DNA of 64,000 nucleotides from Agrobacterium tumefaciens (lineage in GTDB: Bacteria > Pseudomonadota > Alphaproteobacteria > Rhizobiales > Rhizobiaceae), in NCBI RefSeq assembly GCF_000834635.1, contig NZ_JXQV01000006.1, positions 2,501 through 66,500 of the forward strand, given 5' to 3'. A program made the translations under genes and the position numbers. The notes under the pieces were generated by a model, which did no database searches, had not been told where the DNA came from, and saw only the letters and a list, made by a program, of their open reading frames with translations. Of this stretch, positions 36,487 through 45,274 are shown piece by piece. The first letter of the stretch is position 1. Each line of letters opens with the position of its first letter.

Positions 36487-38273
36487 TGCCTGCCACCTGG
36501 AAAGCTGCGGAGGCAGCGACATTTCAAAGCTTCGCCAATTGCTATATGCGCGAAATCGACGCCGGTGCCTCCGTCCATCATGACGTGTTCCCGCGCAAGA
36601 TCGACAGCGTCGAATGGGTTCTGAGCGGCGAGCGCATGGTGATCAGGGCCGAGGTGACATCCGCCTCGCTGTGCGGCCCCCACCATTTTGGCCGCATATG
36701 GCAGCGCTCTCTATCAGAAACCGCCTGGCACGACTGGTCACCCATATCCGCCGTGCAGGCGCTGATGCGGGAGGCCTATCGCAAACCGGCGGTCGCGGGA
36801 CGCGGCAATCTCAACCGCTGCGAAACCGAGCTTCTGCTGCGCGTGATGGACAGCCACCAGCAGATCAGCACCAATATAGAGCATGCGCTGGAAAATGCGG
36901 ATGAGCGCGATGATTTCATCGCCGCAGAGCAATCTCTTGTCTATGGCCACTGGCTGCATCCCACGCCCAAAAGCCGGCAGGGCATGACATTCTGGCAGCA
37001 GAAGACCTATGCGCCGGAATTCAACGGTCATTTTCAGCTGCATTATTTCGCAGCCAAGCGCAACCTGATCGCCCAAGCCTCCGCAACCAGCCAGTCTGCC
37101 GAAGCGACCGTTTCAGAGCTTGCGGGGCCAGGCGCACGGGATTTGACCATCGACGATGATGAGATGCTTCTGCCGATGCACCCTTTGCAGGCGCAGGCTT
37201 TGATGCTTGATCCTGATATTGAAACCCTGATGCGCGATGGCAGCCTGCGGGCGCTGGGGCCTGCCGGTGCGGACTTCACCGCCACATCGTCCGTTCGCAC
37301 CGTCTGGAGCGATGAAGCCGAGTGGATGCTGAAATTCTCGCTCCCCGTTCGCATCACCAATTCGGTGAGGATCAACGGACGCGACGAGTTGGATGCAGGC
37401 GTTGCCATGGCACGGCTGATCGATGGTCTCGACCTTTCAGCAAACATGCCCTCATTCCGCATCATCAAGGATCCCGCCTTCATAACGCTCGATATTCCCG
37501 GCCGTAAAGAAAGCGGTTTCGAGACCATCTTCCGCGAAAACCCGTTCCGGGCAGAGGGCGCTGCGGGCATTGTCACGCTCGCTGCCTTGACGGCTGAGGC
37601 GCTTCCCGGTCGCCTTTCGCGCATGGAGCGGCTGATCCGTCGCGTTCACGCAACCGAGGCAGGCAGCATCGCATCCACCGCGCTCGCCTGGTTCAGGACC
37701 TATGTTGACCGCGCCGTCCTGCCGGTCATCGATATCTACGAGAGATACGGCATTGCGCTGGAGGCTCACCAGCAAAACAGCCTGCTGGACATCGGCAGCG
37801 GCTATCCGCGTATGGGATATTACCGGGACAATCAGGGTTTCTACCTTTCCGAAAAGCACCGGGCAGCGATTGCCGACATCGTGCCGGAAACGGAAACCAT
37901 CAACTCCCTCTATTTCCCGGAAACGGATATTCGTGATCGCTTTGCCTATTACCTGATCGTCAATCAGGTGTTTTCCGTCATCAGCCGCATGGCGCATGAT
38001 GGGCTGGCTGAGGAAACGGCACTGCTGCGCACGCTGCGCCAGCGGCTGGAGAGCCATGCTCTTTCCATGGGTGGCCTTGGTCGCGATTTCATCCGCCACA
38101 TTCTCGATAATGGTGATATCGGCACCAAGGCCAATCTGGCGACCCGACTGGCGGACATGGACGAGCTGAGTTCGACTGTGGATCACGGGCTTTATCGGAA
38201 AATGCCGAACCCGCTGTTTGCAAGCGCAAGCATCATCACCGACACTGTGAGGCCCCATGCCCTTGCCTCTTGA
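36486..38273 (+). CDS. asbA: NIS siderophore synthetase AsbA (petrobactin type)
   Basis: NRPS-independent siderophore synthetase of the IucA/IucC family, 595 residues. In Bacillus, AsbA uses ATP to join citrate to spermidine in petrobactin synthesis. Close resemblance to remembered Bacillus AsbA includes AATFQSFANCYMREIDAG near the start, EQSLVYGHWLHPTPKSRQG (about 141-159), ATP-binding MHPLQAQ, SSVRTVW and the late ALEAHQQN motif followed by YYRDNQGFY. The ATG at 36486 matches the length and N-terminus of Bacillus AsbA. It overlaps asbB by 17 bases. The family assignment is firm; the product as petrobactin rests on the whole cluster. Confidence 0.9.
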   Translation: MPATWKAAEAATFQSFANCYMREIDAGASVHHDVFPRKIDSVEWVLSGERMVIRAEVTSASLCGPHHFGRIWQRSLSETAWHDWSPISAVQALMREAYRKPAVAGRGNLNRCETELLLRVMDSHQQISTNIEHALENADERDDFIAAEQSLVYGHWLHPTPKSRQGMTFWQQKTYAPEFNGHFQLHYFAAKRNLIAQASATSQSAEATVSELAGPGARDLTIDDDEMLLPMHPLQAQALMLDPDIETLMRDGSLRALGPAGADFTATSSVRTVWSDEAEWMLKFSLPVRITNSVRINGRDELDAGVAMARLIDGLDLSANMPSFRIIKDPAFITLDIPGRKESGFETIFRENPFRAEGAAGIVTLAALTAEALPGRLSRMERLIRRVHATEAGSIASTALAWFRTYVDRAVLPVIDIYERYGIALEAHQQNSLLDIGSGYPRMGYYRDNQGFYLSEKHRAAIADIVPETETINSLYFPETDIRDRFAYYLIVNQVFSVISRMAHDGLAEETALLRTLRQRLESHALSMGGLGRDFIRHILDNGDIGTKANLATRLADMDELSSTVDHGLYRKMPNPLFASASIITDTVRPHALAS

Positions 38274-39984
38274 AATCACCGCCACGCCGCAGGACAGAGT
38301 GCTGCGGCAATTGGTGGCCGCAGCGCTGTTTGAAGGTCTGGTGCCGTTCCGTTCCGAGCCGAACGACATTCTGGTCTTTACCGTTGCGGGCCGAGAATAT
38401 CGCTGCAAGGCATCGCTTGGCACCTTTGGCCGCCCGCGTATTCTTTCCCACTCGGTCAAAATGAAGATCGGTGACAATGACTGGGCACCACCCTCCCTAG
38501 ACGTCATCGTCGCTGGTCTGCCCGGCAATGATGTGACGCGCAGCAAACTGCTGGGTGAACTCAACCACACGGCAACGCTCTGCCAATGGAATGAAGACAA
38601 CATACCCTCGCGCAACCGTCGCGACATGGGCTTTGCGCAACTGGACGGGGCGATGCATGAGGGGCACCCTTACCATCCCTGTTTCAAGGCACGCTTTGGT
38701 TTCACCACCGCAGACAATGAGCGTTTCGGTCCTGAGACGGCAGAGCCGTTCCAGCTTTTCTGGGTATTGCATGAGCGTAGCGATCTTTGCCAGCAACTTG
38801 ACCTTGATGAGGCGGATTTCTGGCAGCGCGAACTGGGCGCGGAAACATGGGCCCAGATCAATGCCGCCCGCCAGGCCAAAGACCTCGACTGGCAGGACTT
38901 TGCGCTGGTGCCCATGCACCCATGGCAGTGGCAACGCTTGAGGAATGGAGCAGGCGCAAGCCTGATCGCTGCGGGCAAACTCCACGGCCTCGGGCATTTC
39001 GGCGACCGTTACATCGCCAGCCAATCCTTGCGAAGCCTGCACAATATCGACCGACCGCTGGCGGCCAGCATCAAGCTACCGCTCGAGGTCGTCAACACAT
39101 CGTCCCTGCGCGTTCTCGATCCACATTCCGTCTGCACCGCGCCTGTGGTGTCAGACTGGATCACAGGGATGGTAGAGGGTGATGCGGCATTTCGGGAGCA
39201 ATACCCGCTTGATATTCTGAAGGAATATGCAGGCATTCTGGCAGAACATGAGGGCGATCTTTCAGGCCGCATCGGTGCCATCTGGCGCGAAAGTGCGCAG
39301 GCCGAACTGCAACCCGGCGAAGAGGTTATTCCCTTCAACGCGCTGATGATGCTTGAAGCCGACCAGAAACCCTTCGTGGCGCCGTGGATCGAGCAATTCG
39401 GGCTCATGCCGTGGCTGAACCGGCTGCTGGAAGTTTCCGTTCTGCCCGTCTGGCATCTGCTCGTCCATCATGGTCTGGCGGTGGAAGCGCATGGCCAGAA
39501 CATGCTGTTGGTGCACAAAAACGGCTGGCCGGTGCGGCTGATGCTGCGGGATTTCCACGAAAGCGTTGAGTTCTGCCCGTCCTTCCTGCGCGAGCCAGCC
39601 AAGGCCCCGGATTTCATGGCGCTTGATGCGAGGTATCGCAATGCCGAGCCGGATCAGTATTACTGGACGGATAATATGGATTCTTTGCGCGAACTCGTGG
39701 TCGACACGCTGTTTGTCTATAATCTGGCTGAGATCGCCCATCTTTTCGAGCATTCCTATCAGCTTCCCGAGGCAAGCTTCTGGCAGCGGGTGCAGAGCCT
39801 GCTTGCAACCTATGCCGCGCAACATGGCGCGAGTGAACGGATGGCAGCGCTTGCTTACGACGATCCGACCATCCGCACCGAATCTCTTCTCACCCGAAAA
39901 TTGCTCGCTCGCGAGCCGGAATATCATCACACCGTGCCGAACTTCCTCGTGAGAGCTTCAGCCGAACGGAGGACGATGCCATGA
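38257..39984 (+). CDS. asbB: NIS siderophore synthetase AsbB (petrobactin type)
   Basis: Second IucA/IucC family synthetase, 575 residues. In the Bacillus pathway AsbB adds the second polyamine arm to the citrate intermediate. Family features: DGAMHEGHPYHPCFKARFGF (about 129-148), VPMHPWQWQ, the basic loop SQSLRSLHNI, EAHGQNMLLV and the MLRDFHE motif. It is slightly shorter than typical synthetases, but both ATP-grasp-like halves seem present. Its start lies 17 bases inside asbA and its stop overlaps asbC, so translation is tightly coupled. Confidence 0.9.
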   Translation: MPLPLEITATPQDRVLRQLVAAALFEGLVPFRSEPNDILVFTVAGREYRCKASLGTFGRPRILSHSVKMKIGDNDWAPPSLDVIVAGLPGNDVTRSKLLGELNHTATLCQWNEDNIPSRNRRDMGFAQLDGAMHEGHPYHPCFKARFGFTTADNERFGPETAEPFQLFWVLHERSDLCQQLDLDEADFWQRELGAETWAQINAARQAKDLDWQDFALVPMHPWQWQRLRNGAGASLIAAGKLHGLGHFGDRYIASQSLRSLHNIDRPLAASIKLPLEVVNTSSLRVLDPHSVCTAPVVSDWITGMVEGDAAFREQYPLDILKEYAGILAEHEGDLSGRIGAIWRESAQAELQPGEEVIPFNALMMLEADQKPFVAPWIEQFGLMPWLNRLLEVSVLPVWHLLVHHGLAVEAHGQNMLLVHKNGWPVRLMLRDFHESVEFCPSFLREPAKAPDFMALDARYRNAEPDQYYWTDNMDSLRELVVDTLFVYNLAEIAHLFEHSYQLPEASFWQRVQSLLATYAAQHGASERMAALAYDDPTIRTESLLTRKLLAREPEYHHTVPNFLVRASAERRTMP

Positions 39985-41255
39985 TGACCATTGGCGACCA
40001 GTTTTATGACAAGGCGCATTTCGACAGGCGATCCGCAGAGCTTGCCGCCTTGGCGGGCCTCTCAGGCTCCGTGCGTTACGCCGTGTGCTTTGCCGATACG
40101 GCTGAATGGCTCTCCCTGTTTTTTGCCATCCGGGATGCCGGTGCCAGCGTCCTGCCAATTCACCCCGGCACGCCCCTTGAGGCGGCAAAGAGACTCGCCT
40201 TGCAGGCGGGTTGCGAAAAGCTGTTTTACAACAGCTTTGCCGGTGAAATCCTTCCAGATAGCATTCCAGCCAGCGAAGGCGGCGAGTTGCTGCAAATGAG
40301 TTCTGGCACGACTGGCGCACCGAAACTGATTGCGCGGACCTGGAAGAGTATCGACGCCGAAATTGCCAGCTATGTGGAGACCTTCACCGCCTCCGCCACC
40401 ATGACGCCCATCGTCGCCTGCCCGACAACCCATTCCTACGGGCTGATCTGCGGCATTCTGGTTGCCCTGCATCGCGGCATCGCCCCCATTGTGGTCGAAA
40501 CCTCAAATCCGAAATATATCCTCAAAGTCATGCGCGAAACGGAGCGGCCACTGCTCTATTCATCGCCCGCAGTCCTCCACATGCTGGCGCAGCTTCTTCC
40601 GGTGGGAGAAAAAATGCATGCAGCCATGACCTCAGGCACGCTTTTGCCAGAGCCCTGGTTCGTTCGCATTCGCGAAAAATGCGATAATCTGTTCCAGCAA
40701 TATGGCTGCTCGGAAGCAGGCTGCGTTGCCATTAACCCGGATCTGACCGCAGCCCAGGACATGGGCTATGTTCTGCCGCATGTGACGGCCAAAGCAGGCG
40801 CAGAGCTCGACGCCGCATCGGAGATCGTCATCGACAAGGCCGATGGGCAGCCGATCCACACCCGCGACCTTGGCTATATCAGAGCCGATGGCATGCTGGT
40901 GTTCGTGTCGCGCATGGACGACATGATCAATGTCGCTGGCCTCAACGTCTATCCCAAAGACGTTGAAGATGCCGCAACCGCCATGCCGGGCATCTCGGAC
41001 GCCGTTGCCTTCCGCAAAAGCGATCGGTTTGCCGGAGAGCGCGTGGCCCTTCTCTACAGCGCCGAAACCGCAGTTTCGACCGCCACGTTGCGGGAATGGC
41101 TGAGCCAGCAGTTGGCCAGCCACCAGTTGCCATCGGAAATGATCCAGGTGGCTGACATTCCCCGTCAGGCCAATGGCAAGATTAGCCGCCGCGATGTTGC
41201 CGCGCGCCATGCCGCCGGCGCATTTCTTTCCGTCCAGCCCGGAGTGGCATCATGA
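39981..41255 (+). CDS. asbC: AsbC-like acyl-AMP ligase (3,4-dihydroxybenzoate activation)
   Basis: Adenylate-forming enzyme of 424 residues. The core motif QMSSGTTGAPKLIA (about 103-116), the substrate region PTTHSYGLICG, QYGCSEAGC and the hinge with the C-terminal Lys (QANGKISRRD) are present. In the petrobactin pathway AsbC activates 3,4-dihydroxybenzoate with ATP and loads it onto the carrier protein AsbD. This substrate is inferred from the neighbouring asbF and carrier genes. The short length matches AsbC rather than NRPS-type ligases. CGGAGGA precedes the ATG. Confidence 0.87.
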   Translation: MMTIGDQFYDKAHFDRRSAELAALAGLSGSVRYAVCFADTAEWLSLFFAIRDAGASVLPIHPGTPLEAAKRLALQAGCEKLFYNSFAGEILPDSIPASEGGELLQMSSGTTGAPKLIARTWKSIDAEIASYVETFTASATMTPIVACPTTHSYGLICGILVALHRGIAPIVVETSNPKYILKVMRETERPLLYSSPAVLHMLAQLLPVGEKMHAAMTSGTLLPEPWFVRIREKCDNLFQQYGCSEAGCVAINPDLTAAQDMGYVLPHVTAKAGAELDAASEIVIDKADGQPIHTRDLGYIRADGMLVFVSRMDDMINVAGLNVYPKDVEDAATAMPGISDAVAFRKSDRFAGERVALLYSAETAVSTATLREWLSQQLASHQLPSEMIQVADIPRQANGKISRRDVAARHAAGAFLSVQPGVAS

Positions 41256-42562
41256 CCCGTGACGACATCTATTCCGCCGTAAAAGCCGTTCTCACCGACC
41301 ATATGGCGCATCCGCACATGAATGGGTTCGGGCCTGATGCCCGCTTGAATGAAGATCTTTACCTGGATTCGGTTCTGGTGCTTCAGGTCTTCCTCAACCT
41401 TGAACTGGAATTTGGCCTTGCCATGCCGGAAAAGGCGATCTCGGGTGAGGATATCCAGACTGTCGATGATCTGGTTCGCCTCTATCTGCCAAAGACGTCG
41501 TCTCTGCCTGTGCCGAGCTTTCCGATGACCGGCGGCGACACCGATGAGGGCGTTCATGGCGAAGCCTATTACGACATCAAAGTGCATTGCTTCGTCAGTT
41601 GCGTCTGCGACGGGCTGAAGAAGCGCGGTCTCGATCACCGCGCCTTCTATTGCGGCATCTGGGACACGAAATTTGCCGTGAGTGACCGTTACCAGTTGCG
41701 CTACCACGCCAGCGATATCAGCCAGGAATTTTTCCGCTCATGGTTTGAACGGCTCTACGGCGTGAAGATGCGCGAATGGTACGACCCGGACTTGAGCAAG
41801 GCTGACAATCTGGCTCTGATGACTGAGTTGGTTCGCACACGCAAAGACACGGATTGCGTGATGGTGATGCTGGACATGTTCCACATGCCCGAGCGCGAAA
41901 ACAAGTTCAACCAGAACCCGTTTCCGCATTATCTGATGCTGCAGGAAACCGGAGATGACGCGACGTGGTTCGTCCATGATCCCGATTATCGCTGGGAAGG
42001 CGTGATGGAACGCGACAAGGTGATCCACGCCATCATGCAGCCGACAGTCGGCGGCGGTTATGTCTTTAATATCGCACAGGCGCGGGCACCTGATGCGGAA
42101 GTCCTTAGAGCCTTTTTCGAGACCTGCCTGATCATCGATAGCAACCCCATCGTCGATGCTGTCAGAACCATCGTCGCTGCCCATTTGAATGGCGAGGATG
42201 GGCTGACACTCTCTGACCTTGAGCTAGCCGTTCGGGAGCTGCCAGTCCTCACCATCCGTAAATACGCCTATGAGCACGGCTTTGCCTTCTTCTGGCGCGC
42301 TTTAAAGCTGCCATCTGCAGAATTCGAGACATGGTGCGAAGAAATCGAAGCGCTCGTTCAGGCGCTCAAGACTCTTCACTATGTCTGCATGCGGCTTTCG
42401 CAGACGGCAGATGCCGCGCAGGCGGCAGCCGTCCATGCGCAACTGGATGAGGCAGACCGCCTCGAGACAAAGCTCAAGAAGAGGCTTGGCGAGGTCTTCT
42501 CGCAATGGCGTGCGGAAAATTGTGTACCGTCTGCGAGTGCTCAGCGGAGGCTGGCCGGTTGA
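41252..42562 (+). CDS. Fused AsbD carrier protein and AsbE-like condensing protein
   Basis: 436 residues in two parts. Residues 1-85 are an acyl carrier protein whose phosphopantetheine Ser is Ser40 in LYLDSVLVLQ, like AsbD. Residues about 100-430 resemble AsbE, which in Bacillus transfers the 3,4-dihydroxybenzoyl group from AsbD to spermidine or to the citrate conjugate. Candidate catalytic residues are Cys in KVHCFVSCVC and His in MLDMFHMPE or FVHDPDYRWEG. A linker rich in S, P, T and G joins the parts. In Bacillus asbD and asbE are separate genes, so this is a fusion. The AsbE assignment rests mainly on position and length (about 330 residues). It overlaps asbC by four bases. Confidence 0.8.
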   Translation: MTRDDIYSAVKAVLTDHMAHPHMNGFGPDARLNEDLYLDSVLVLQVFLNLELEFGLAMPEKAISGEDIQTVDDLVRLYLPKTSSLPVPSFPMTGGDTDEGVHGEAYYDIKVHCFVSCVCDGLKKRGLDHRAFYCGIWDTKFAVSDRYQLRYHASDISQEFFRSWFERLYGVKMREWYDPDLSKADNLALMTELVRTRKDTDCVMVMLDMFHMPERENKFNQNPFPHYLMLQETGDDATWFVHDPDYRWEGVMERDKVIHAIMQPTVGGGYVFNIAQARAPDAEVLRAFFETCLIIDSNPIVDAVRTIVAAHLNGEDGLTLSDLELAVRELPVLTIRKYAYEHGFAFFWRALKLPSAEFETWCEEIEALVQALKTLHYVCMRLSQTADAAQAAAVHAQLDEADRLETKLKKRLGEVFSQWRAENCVPSASAQRRLAG

Positions 42563-43425
42563 ACATTTCCCTTTGCACCATCACCTTCCGTCACCAGCTG
42601 ATCTCGCTGGGGGAAATTGCACGGTTTGCCCAACAAAGCGGGTTCGATGGCATCGAACTCTGGGGCGCCCATGCCCGCAATCTTAAAGCCCAGACAGACA
42701 AGAACGCCGACTGGCTTCACAATTATGGGCTCGTTGTTCCGATGATCAGCGATTACCTGCCGCTTGAGGGCGATATCGAGGTGCTGCGTGAGAGGACAGC
42801 CGAGCTTTGCCAGATCGCACGTCGCTGGAAGGCGGGCAAGATACGGACTTTTGCCGGGGGAAAGGCGAGCGCGAGCACATCACTTGAGGAACGTGGTCAT
42901 CTCGTCACGCGCCTGCGTGACGTTGCAGCCATCGTTCAGCAATACGGCCTGACCCTGTTGATCGAAACCCATCCCGATACGCTGGCCGACAGTGCGGTAT
43001 CGACCATCCGGCTGCTGGAGGAAATCAACCACCCGGCAGTGGCGATCAATTTCGATGTTCTGCATGTCTGGGAGGCGGGGGATGATCCCGTCGCCCTTCA
43101 CCGAGAGATCAGTAAACTCGTGCAGCATTATCATTTCAAAAACATCACCGAGCGCCGCCACCTGGCGGTTTTCAAACCTGGTAATGTCTATTCGGCAGCG
43201 GGTGATCGCACCGGCATGACACCCTTGTTCAAGGGCGCAATAGACTATGCCGCGCTGATCCCTGCCTTGGGGGATGTAGGGCATGCCGACGTTTCGCTTG
43301 AATGGTTCGGCGATGATGCCTCAAGCGTTCTCCGCGACGACTGCAAGGCCCTTCGCCGCGAAATCGGCTTCGAAAACCCCCATGACATGAGAGCTTCGCA
43401 GCCCATTCGACGCGCAAGGCCGTAA
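42559..43425 (+). CDS. asbF: 3-Dehydroshikimate dehydratase AsbF
   Basis: TIM-barrel enzyme of 288 residues that converts 3-dehydroshikimate to 3,4-dihydroxybenzoate, the catechol of petrobactin. The match to remembered Bacillus AsbF is striking: N-terminal SLCTITFRHQLIS, GIELWGAHARNL, KIRTFAGGKASAS, metal and active-site segments LIETHPDTL, NFDVLHVWE, HYHFKNI and SLEWFG. The start is a TTG that overlaps the stop of the preceding gene (TTGA), with GCGGAGG upstream; the frame is open earlier but only inside that gene. It is the last gene of the biosynthetic operon. Confidence 0.94.
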   Translation: MNISLCTITFRHQLISLGEIARFAQQSGFDGIELWGAHARNLKAQTDKNADWLHNYGLVVPMISDYLPLEGDIEVLRERTAELCQIARRWKAGKIRTFAGGKASASTSLEERGHLVTRLRDVAAIVQQYGLTLLIETHPDTLADSAVSTIRLLEEINHPAVAINFDVLHVWEAGDDPVALHREISKLVQHYHFKNITERRHLAVFKPGNVYSAAGDRTGMTPLFKGAIDYAALIPALGDVGHADVSLEWFGDDASSVLRDDCKALRREIGFENPHDMRASQPIRRARP

Positions 43426-43437
43426 AGTTTCCAAATA

Positions 43438-43452
43438 TGACTTTCTAGATCA
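43438..43452. promoter_or_regulatory. Candidate RirA iron-responsive box before the sigma gene
   Basis: TGA-CTTTCTAGA-TCA fits the TGA-N9-TCA form of the RirA operator known in rhizobia and Agrobacterium. It is 87 bases before the GTG of the ECF sigma gene. RirA would repress the sigma factor when iron is plentiful. Confidence 0.5.
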
Positions 43453-43469
43453 TGTTTTTGCTGTTAGAG

Positions 43470-43506
43470 AGTTGCTCCGCAGCGTCTTCACGACGCGTGA
43501 GCAACT
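43470..43506 (+). terminator. Hairpin between asbF and the sigma factor gene
   Basis: An outer eight-base inverted repeat AGTTGCTC / GAGCAACT (43470-43477, 43499-43506) encloses an inner GCGTC / GACGC stem, with a short T run after it. It may terminate the asb operon. It may also act in the leader of the sigma gene, because the candidate operator lies upstream of it. Confidence 0.55.
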
Positions 43507-43538
43507 TTTGGTCGATCTATCACCTATCGGAAGACAGC

Positions 43539-44078
43539 GTGCAAGAAGGACAGGCGAAGCAGAAACTGGATGTCAGCATTGATGCCGATACCCTTTTCAT
43601 GGGGCATCGCGGGGCATTGATCAGCTATTCCGCACGCATTCTGGGCTCTCGGGATGCGGCTGAGGACATCGTCCAGGAAGCCTATCTGCGCTTCGGCAGC
43701 GCCCATTCTCCAACGCAGACTGCGCGTGAAGGGCTTGCCTATCTTTACCGCATAGTGCGCAATCTCTCTCTCGATATCGTCAAGCGCCGCAAGATTGAGC
43801 AGCGGGCGCAAAATGTTGACCCACCCTTCTGGATCGTTCCGCGCGCCACTGAAACGCCGGAGCAGACAACGATGTTCTGTGATGAAGTGCGCGTTGCCCA
43901 GCACGTTCTGGCCTCATTGCCGAGGGATATCCAGATCGCGGTGGAAATGCACCGGCATGGCGGCTGCACGCTGGAGGCCGTGGCCGAGCATCTGGGCATA
44001 TCGGTTGCCACAGCCCACCGGCATGTCAAAACCGCCATGATGAAGATCGCCATCGCGCTTGACAGAAAAAATTCCTGA
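43539..44078 (+). CDS. ECF sigma factor, FecI type
   Basis: RNA polymerase sigma factor of 179 residues that likely switches on the receptor and asb genes. Region 2 is visible (LISYSARILGSRDAAEDIVQEAYLRF) and region 4 contains a helix-turn-helix (CTLEAVAEHLGISVATAHRHVK). The frame is open to an ATG at 43452, but that would run through the hairpin and the candidate iron box. GTG 43539, with a modest ribosome site, is therefore preferred. It is paired with the FecR gene 98 bases downstream, the classic iron cell-surface signalling arrangement. Confidence 0.87.
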   Translation: MQEGQAKQKLDVSIDADTLFMGHRGALISYSARILGSRDAAEDIVQEAYLRFGSAHSPTQTAREGLAYLYRIVRNLSLDIVKRRKIEQRAQNVDPPFWIVPRATETPEQTTMFCDEVRVAQHVLASLPRDIQIAVEMHRHGGCTLEAVAEHLGISVATAHRHVKTAMMKIAIALDRKNS

Positions 44079-44176
44079 ACTTCGCTATTCTTGCGAAAAA
44101 TTCGCCCGTCTCAATCGTACTACACTCGATCAGCAAAGTCGGATAAGAGCTTTACAGGATCCGAAGCGGGTATGAC

Positions 44177-45157
44177 GTGACGCGGCACAACCAAACAGAT
44201 GAAGAACTGCTGGAAGAAGCGATGGACTGGTTTCTGCGCCTGCGCGAACCATCGCGCTCCAACAGTGATGACCTGGCTTTCGCAGCCTGGATGGGGCGAT
44301 CTCCCACCCACCAGCGGGCATGGGCGAAAGCCTGTCGCACCTGGGAAATCATGGGGGAGACCACCCCGGTCAACCTTCCTGCCTGGCAGGCTCCGACACA
44401 CAAACGCAACGCAAAAACGCGCCGCTTTGGCAAACGGCCAGCGCTCGGCATTGGCATTGCGGCCCTTACGGCCTGTCTGCTCGCAATCGTGGTCGGCCCA
44501 ACTGCCTTGACGCACTACGAGGCCGATTACACCACGACGACGGCACAAACACGCCGCATCGTTCTGGACGACGGCACAACGGTGGACATGAGCGCCGAAA
44601 GCGCAATCGCAGTCGATTTCTCAGGCCCTAAGCGGCGGGTTCGCCTGCTGGCCGGTGAAGCTTTCTTCGATGTTGAGCCTGATGCAAACAGGCCTTTCAC
44701 CGTGGATGCGGGCGGCGAGCTTGATATCACCGTTGTCGGAACGGCCTTCGACGTCAACGTCACGCCACATCTTGCCAGCATTCAGCTCGCCCATGGGATT
44801 GTGGATCTTTCTGCGCGACAGACAGGCAGTTCGATGAGATTGCAACCGGGCGATTCCGTGTCGCTGGATCGCGTCAGCGGCGCGCTTTCCCGCACCAGCA
44901 CAGATGTGGATGCCATTGCAGCCTGGCGGGACGGCAAGCTGTTCGTGCAGGATGTTTCCATTGCGACAGTGGTTGCAGAACTGCAGCGCTATCACCCCTC
45001 ATGGATCACCGTTGCAAGCGGTGAACTGGGCGAACGCCGCGTGACCGGTCTCTACGATCTCTCCAATCCGGATCACGCGCTGGAAGCGCTGGTCAGCCCC
45101 TATGGTGCCAGGGTGCATCACATTTCACCGTATCTGCGCGTGCTGTCCTTCTTCTAA
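44177..45157 (+). CDS. FecR-family anti-sigma regulator
   Basis: Inner-membrane signal relay of 326 residues. The N-terminal cytoplasmic part (DEELLEEAMDWFLRLREPS, WMGRSPTHQRAWAKA) binds the sigma factor, one membrane segment lies at about 94-113 (LGIGIAALTACLLAIVVGP), and the periplasmic FecR domain follows (VLDDGTTVDMSAESAIAVDF, VVGTAFDVN). A C-terminal STN-like part (about 260-326) would touch the receptor's signalling domain. The start is GTG 44177; an ATG just before it hits a stop at once. It mediates receptor-dependent activation of the adjacent sigma factor. Confidence 0.9.
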   Translation: MTRHNQTDEELLEEAMDWFLRLREPSRSNSDDLAFAAWMGRSPTHQRAWAKACRTWEIMGETTPVNLPAWQAPTHKRNAKTRRFGKRPALGIGIAALTACLLAIVVGPTALTHYEADYTTTTAQTRRIVLDDGTTVDMSAESAIAVDFSGPKRRVRLLAGEAFFDVEPDANRPFTVDAGGELDITVVGTAFDVNVTPHLASIQLAHGIVDLSARQTGSSMRLQPGDSVSLDRVSGALSRTSTDVDAIAAWRDGKLFVQDVSIATVVAELQRYHPSWITVASGELGERRVTGLYDLSNPDHALEALVSPYGARVHHISPYLRVLSFF

Positions 45158-45190
45158 TATTAAAATTCTCATAAGTTTTTTCGCAAGCCT

Positions 45191-45220
45191 GTGAAAAATC
45201 CTCTCCCGACGATCGTCTCT
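45191..45220 (+). promoter_or_regulatory. Candidate FecI-type sigma promoter of the receptor gene
   Basis: GTGAAAAATCC, 12 bases, then CGTCTCT. This is the partner of the element before asbA, with identical spacing. It ends 54 bases before the receptor start codon. Confidence 0.75.
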
Positions 45221-45274
45221 ACCTCATGTGCAAGCAGGGGGCTTGCTGAGTAAGCGTATAGGAGACGGGGCGGC

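Noticed and set aside
43452-43538. ATG start for the sigma factor at 43452
   Set aside because: It lies in the candidate iron box and would run through the hairpin; the added residues do not resemble sigma factors.
44091-44115. GAAAAATTC with nearby CGTCTC before fecR as a third sigma promoter
   Set aside because: The two blocks are only a few bases apart, not 12, so it does not match the other two elements.
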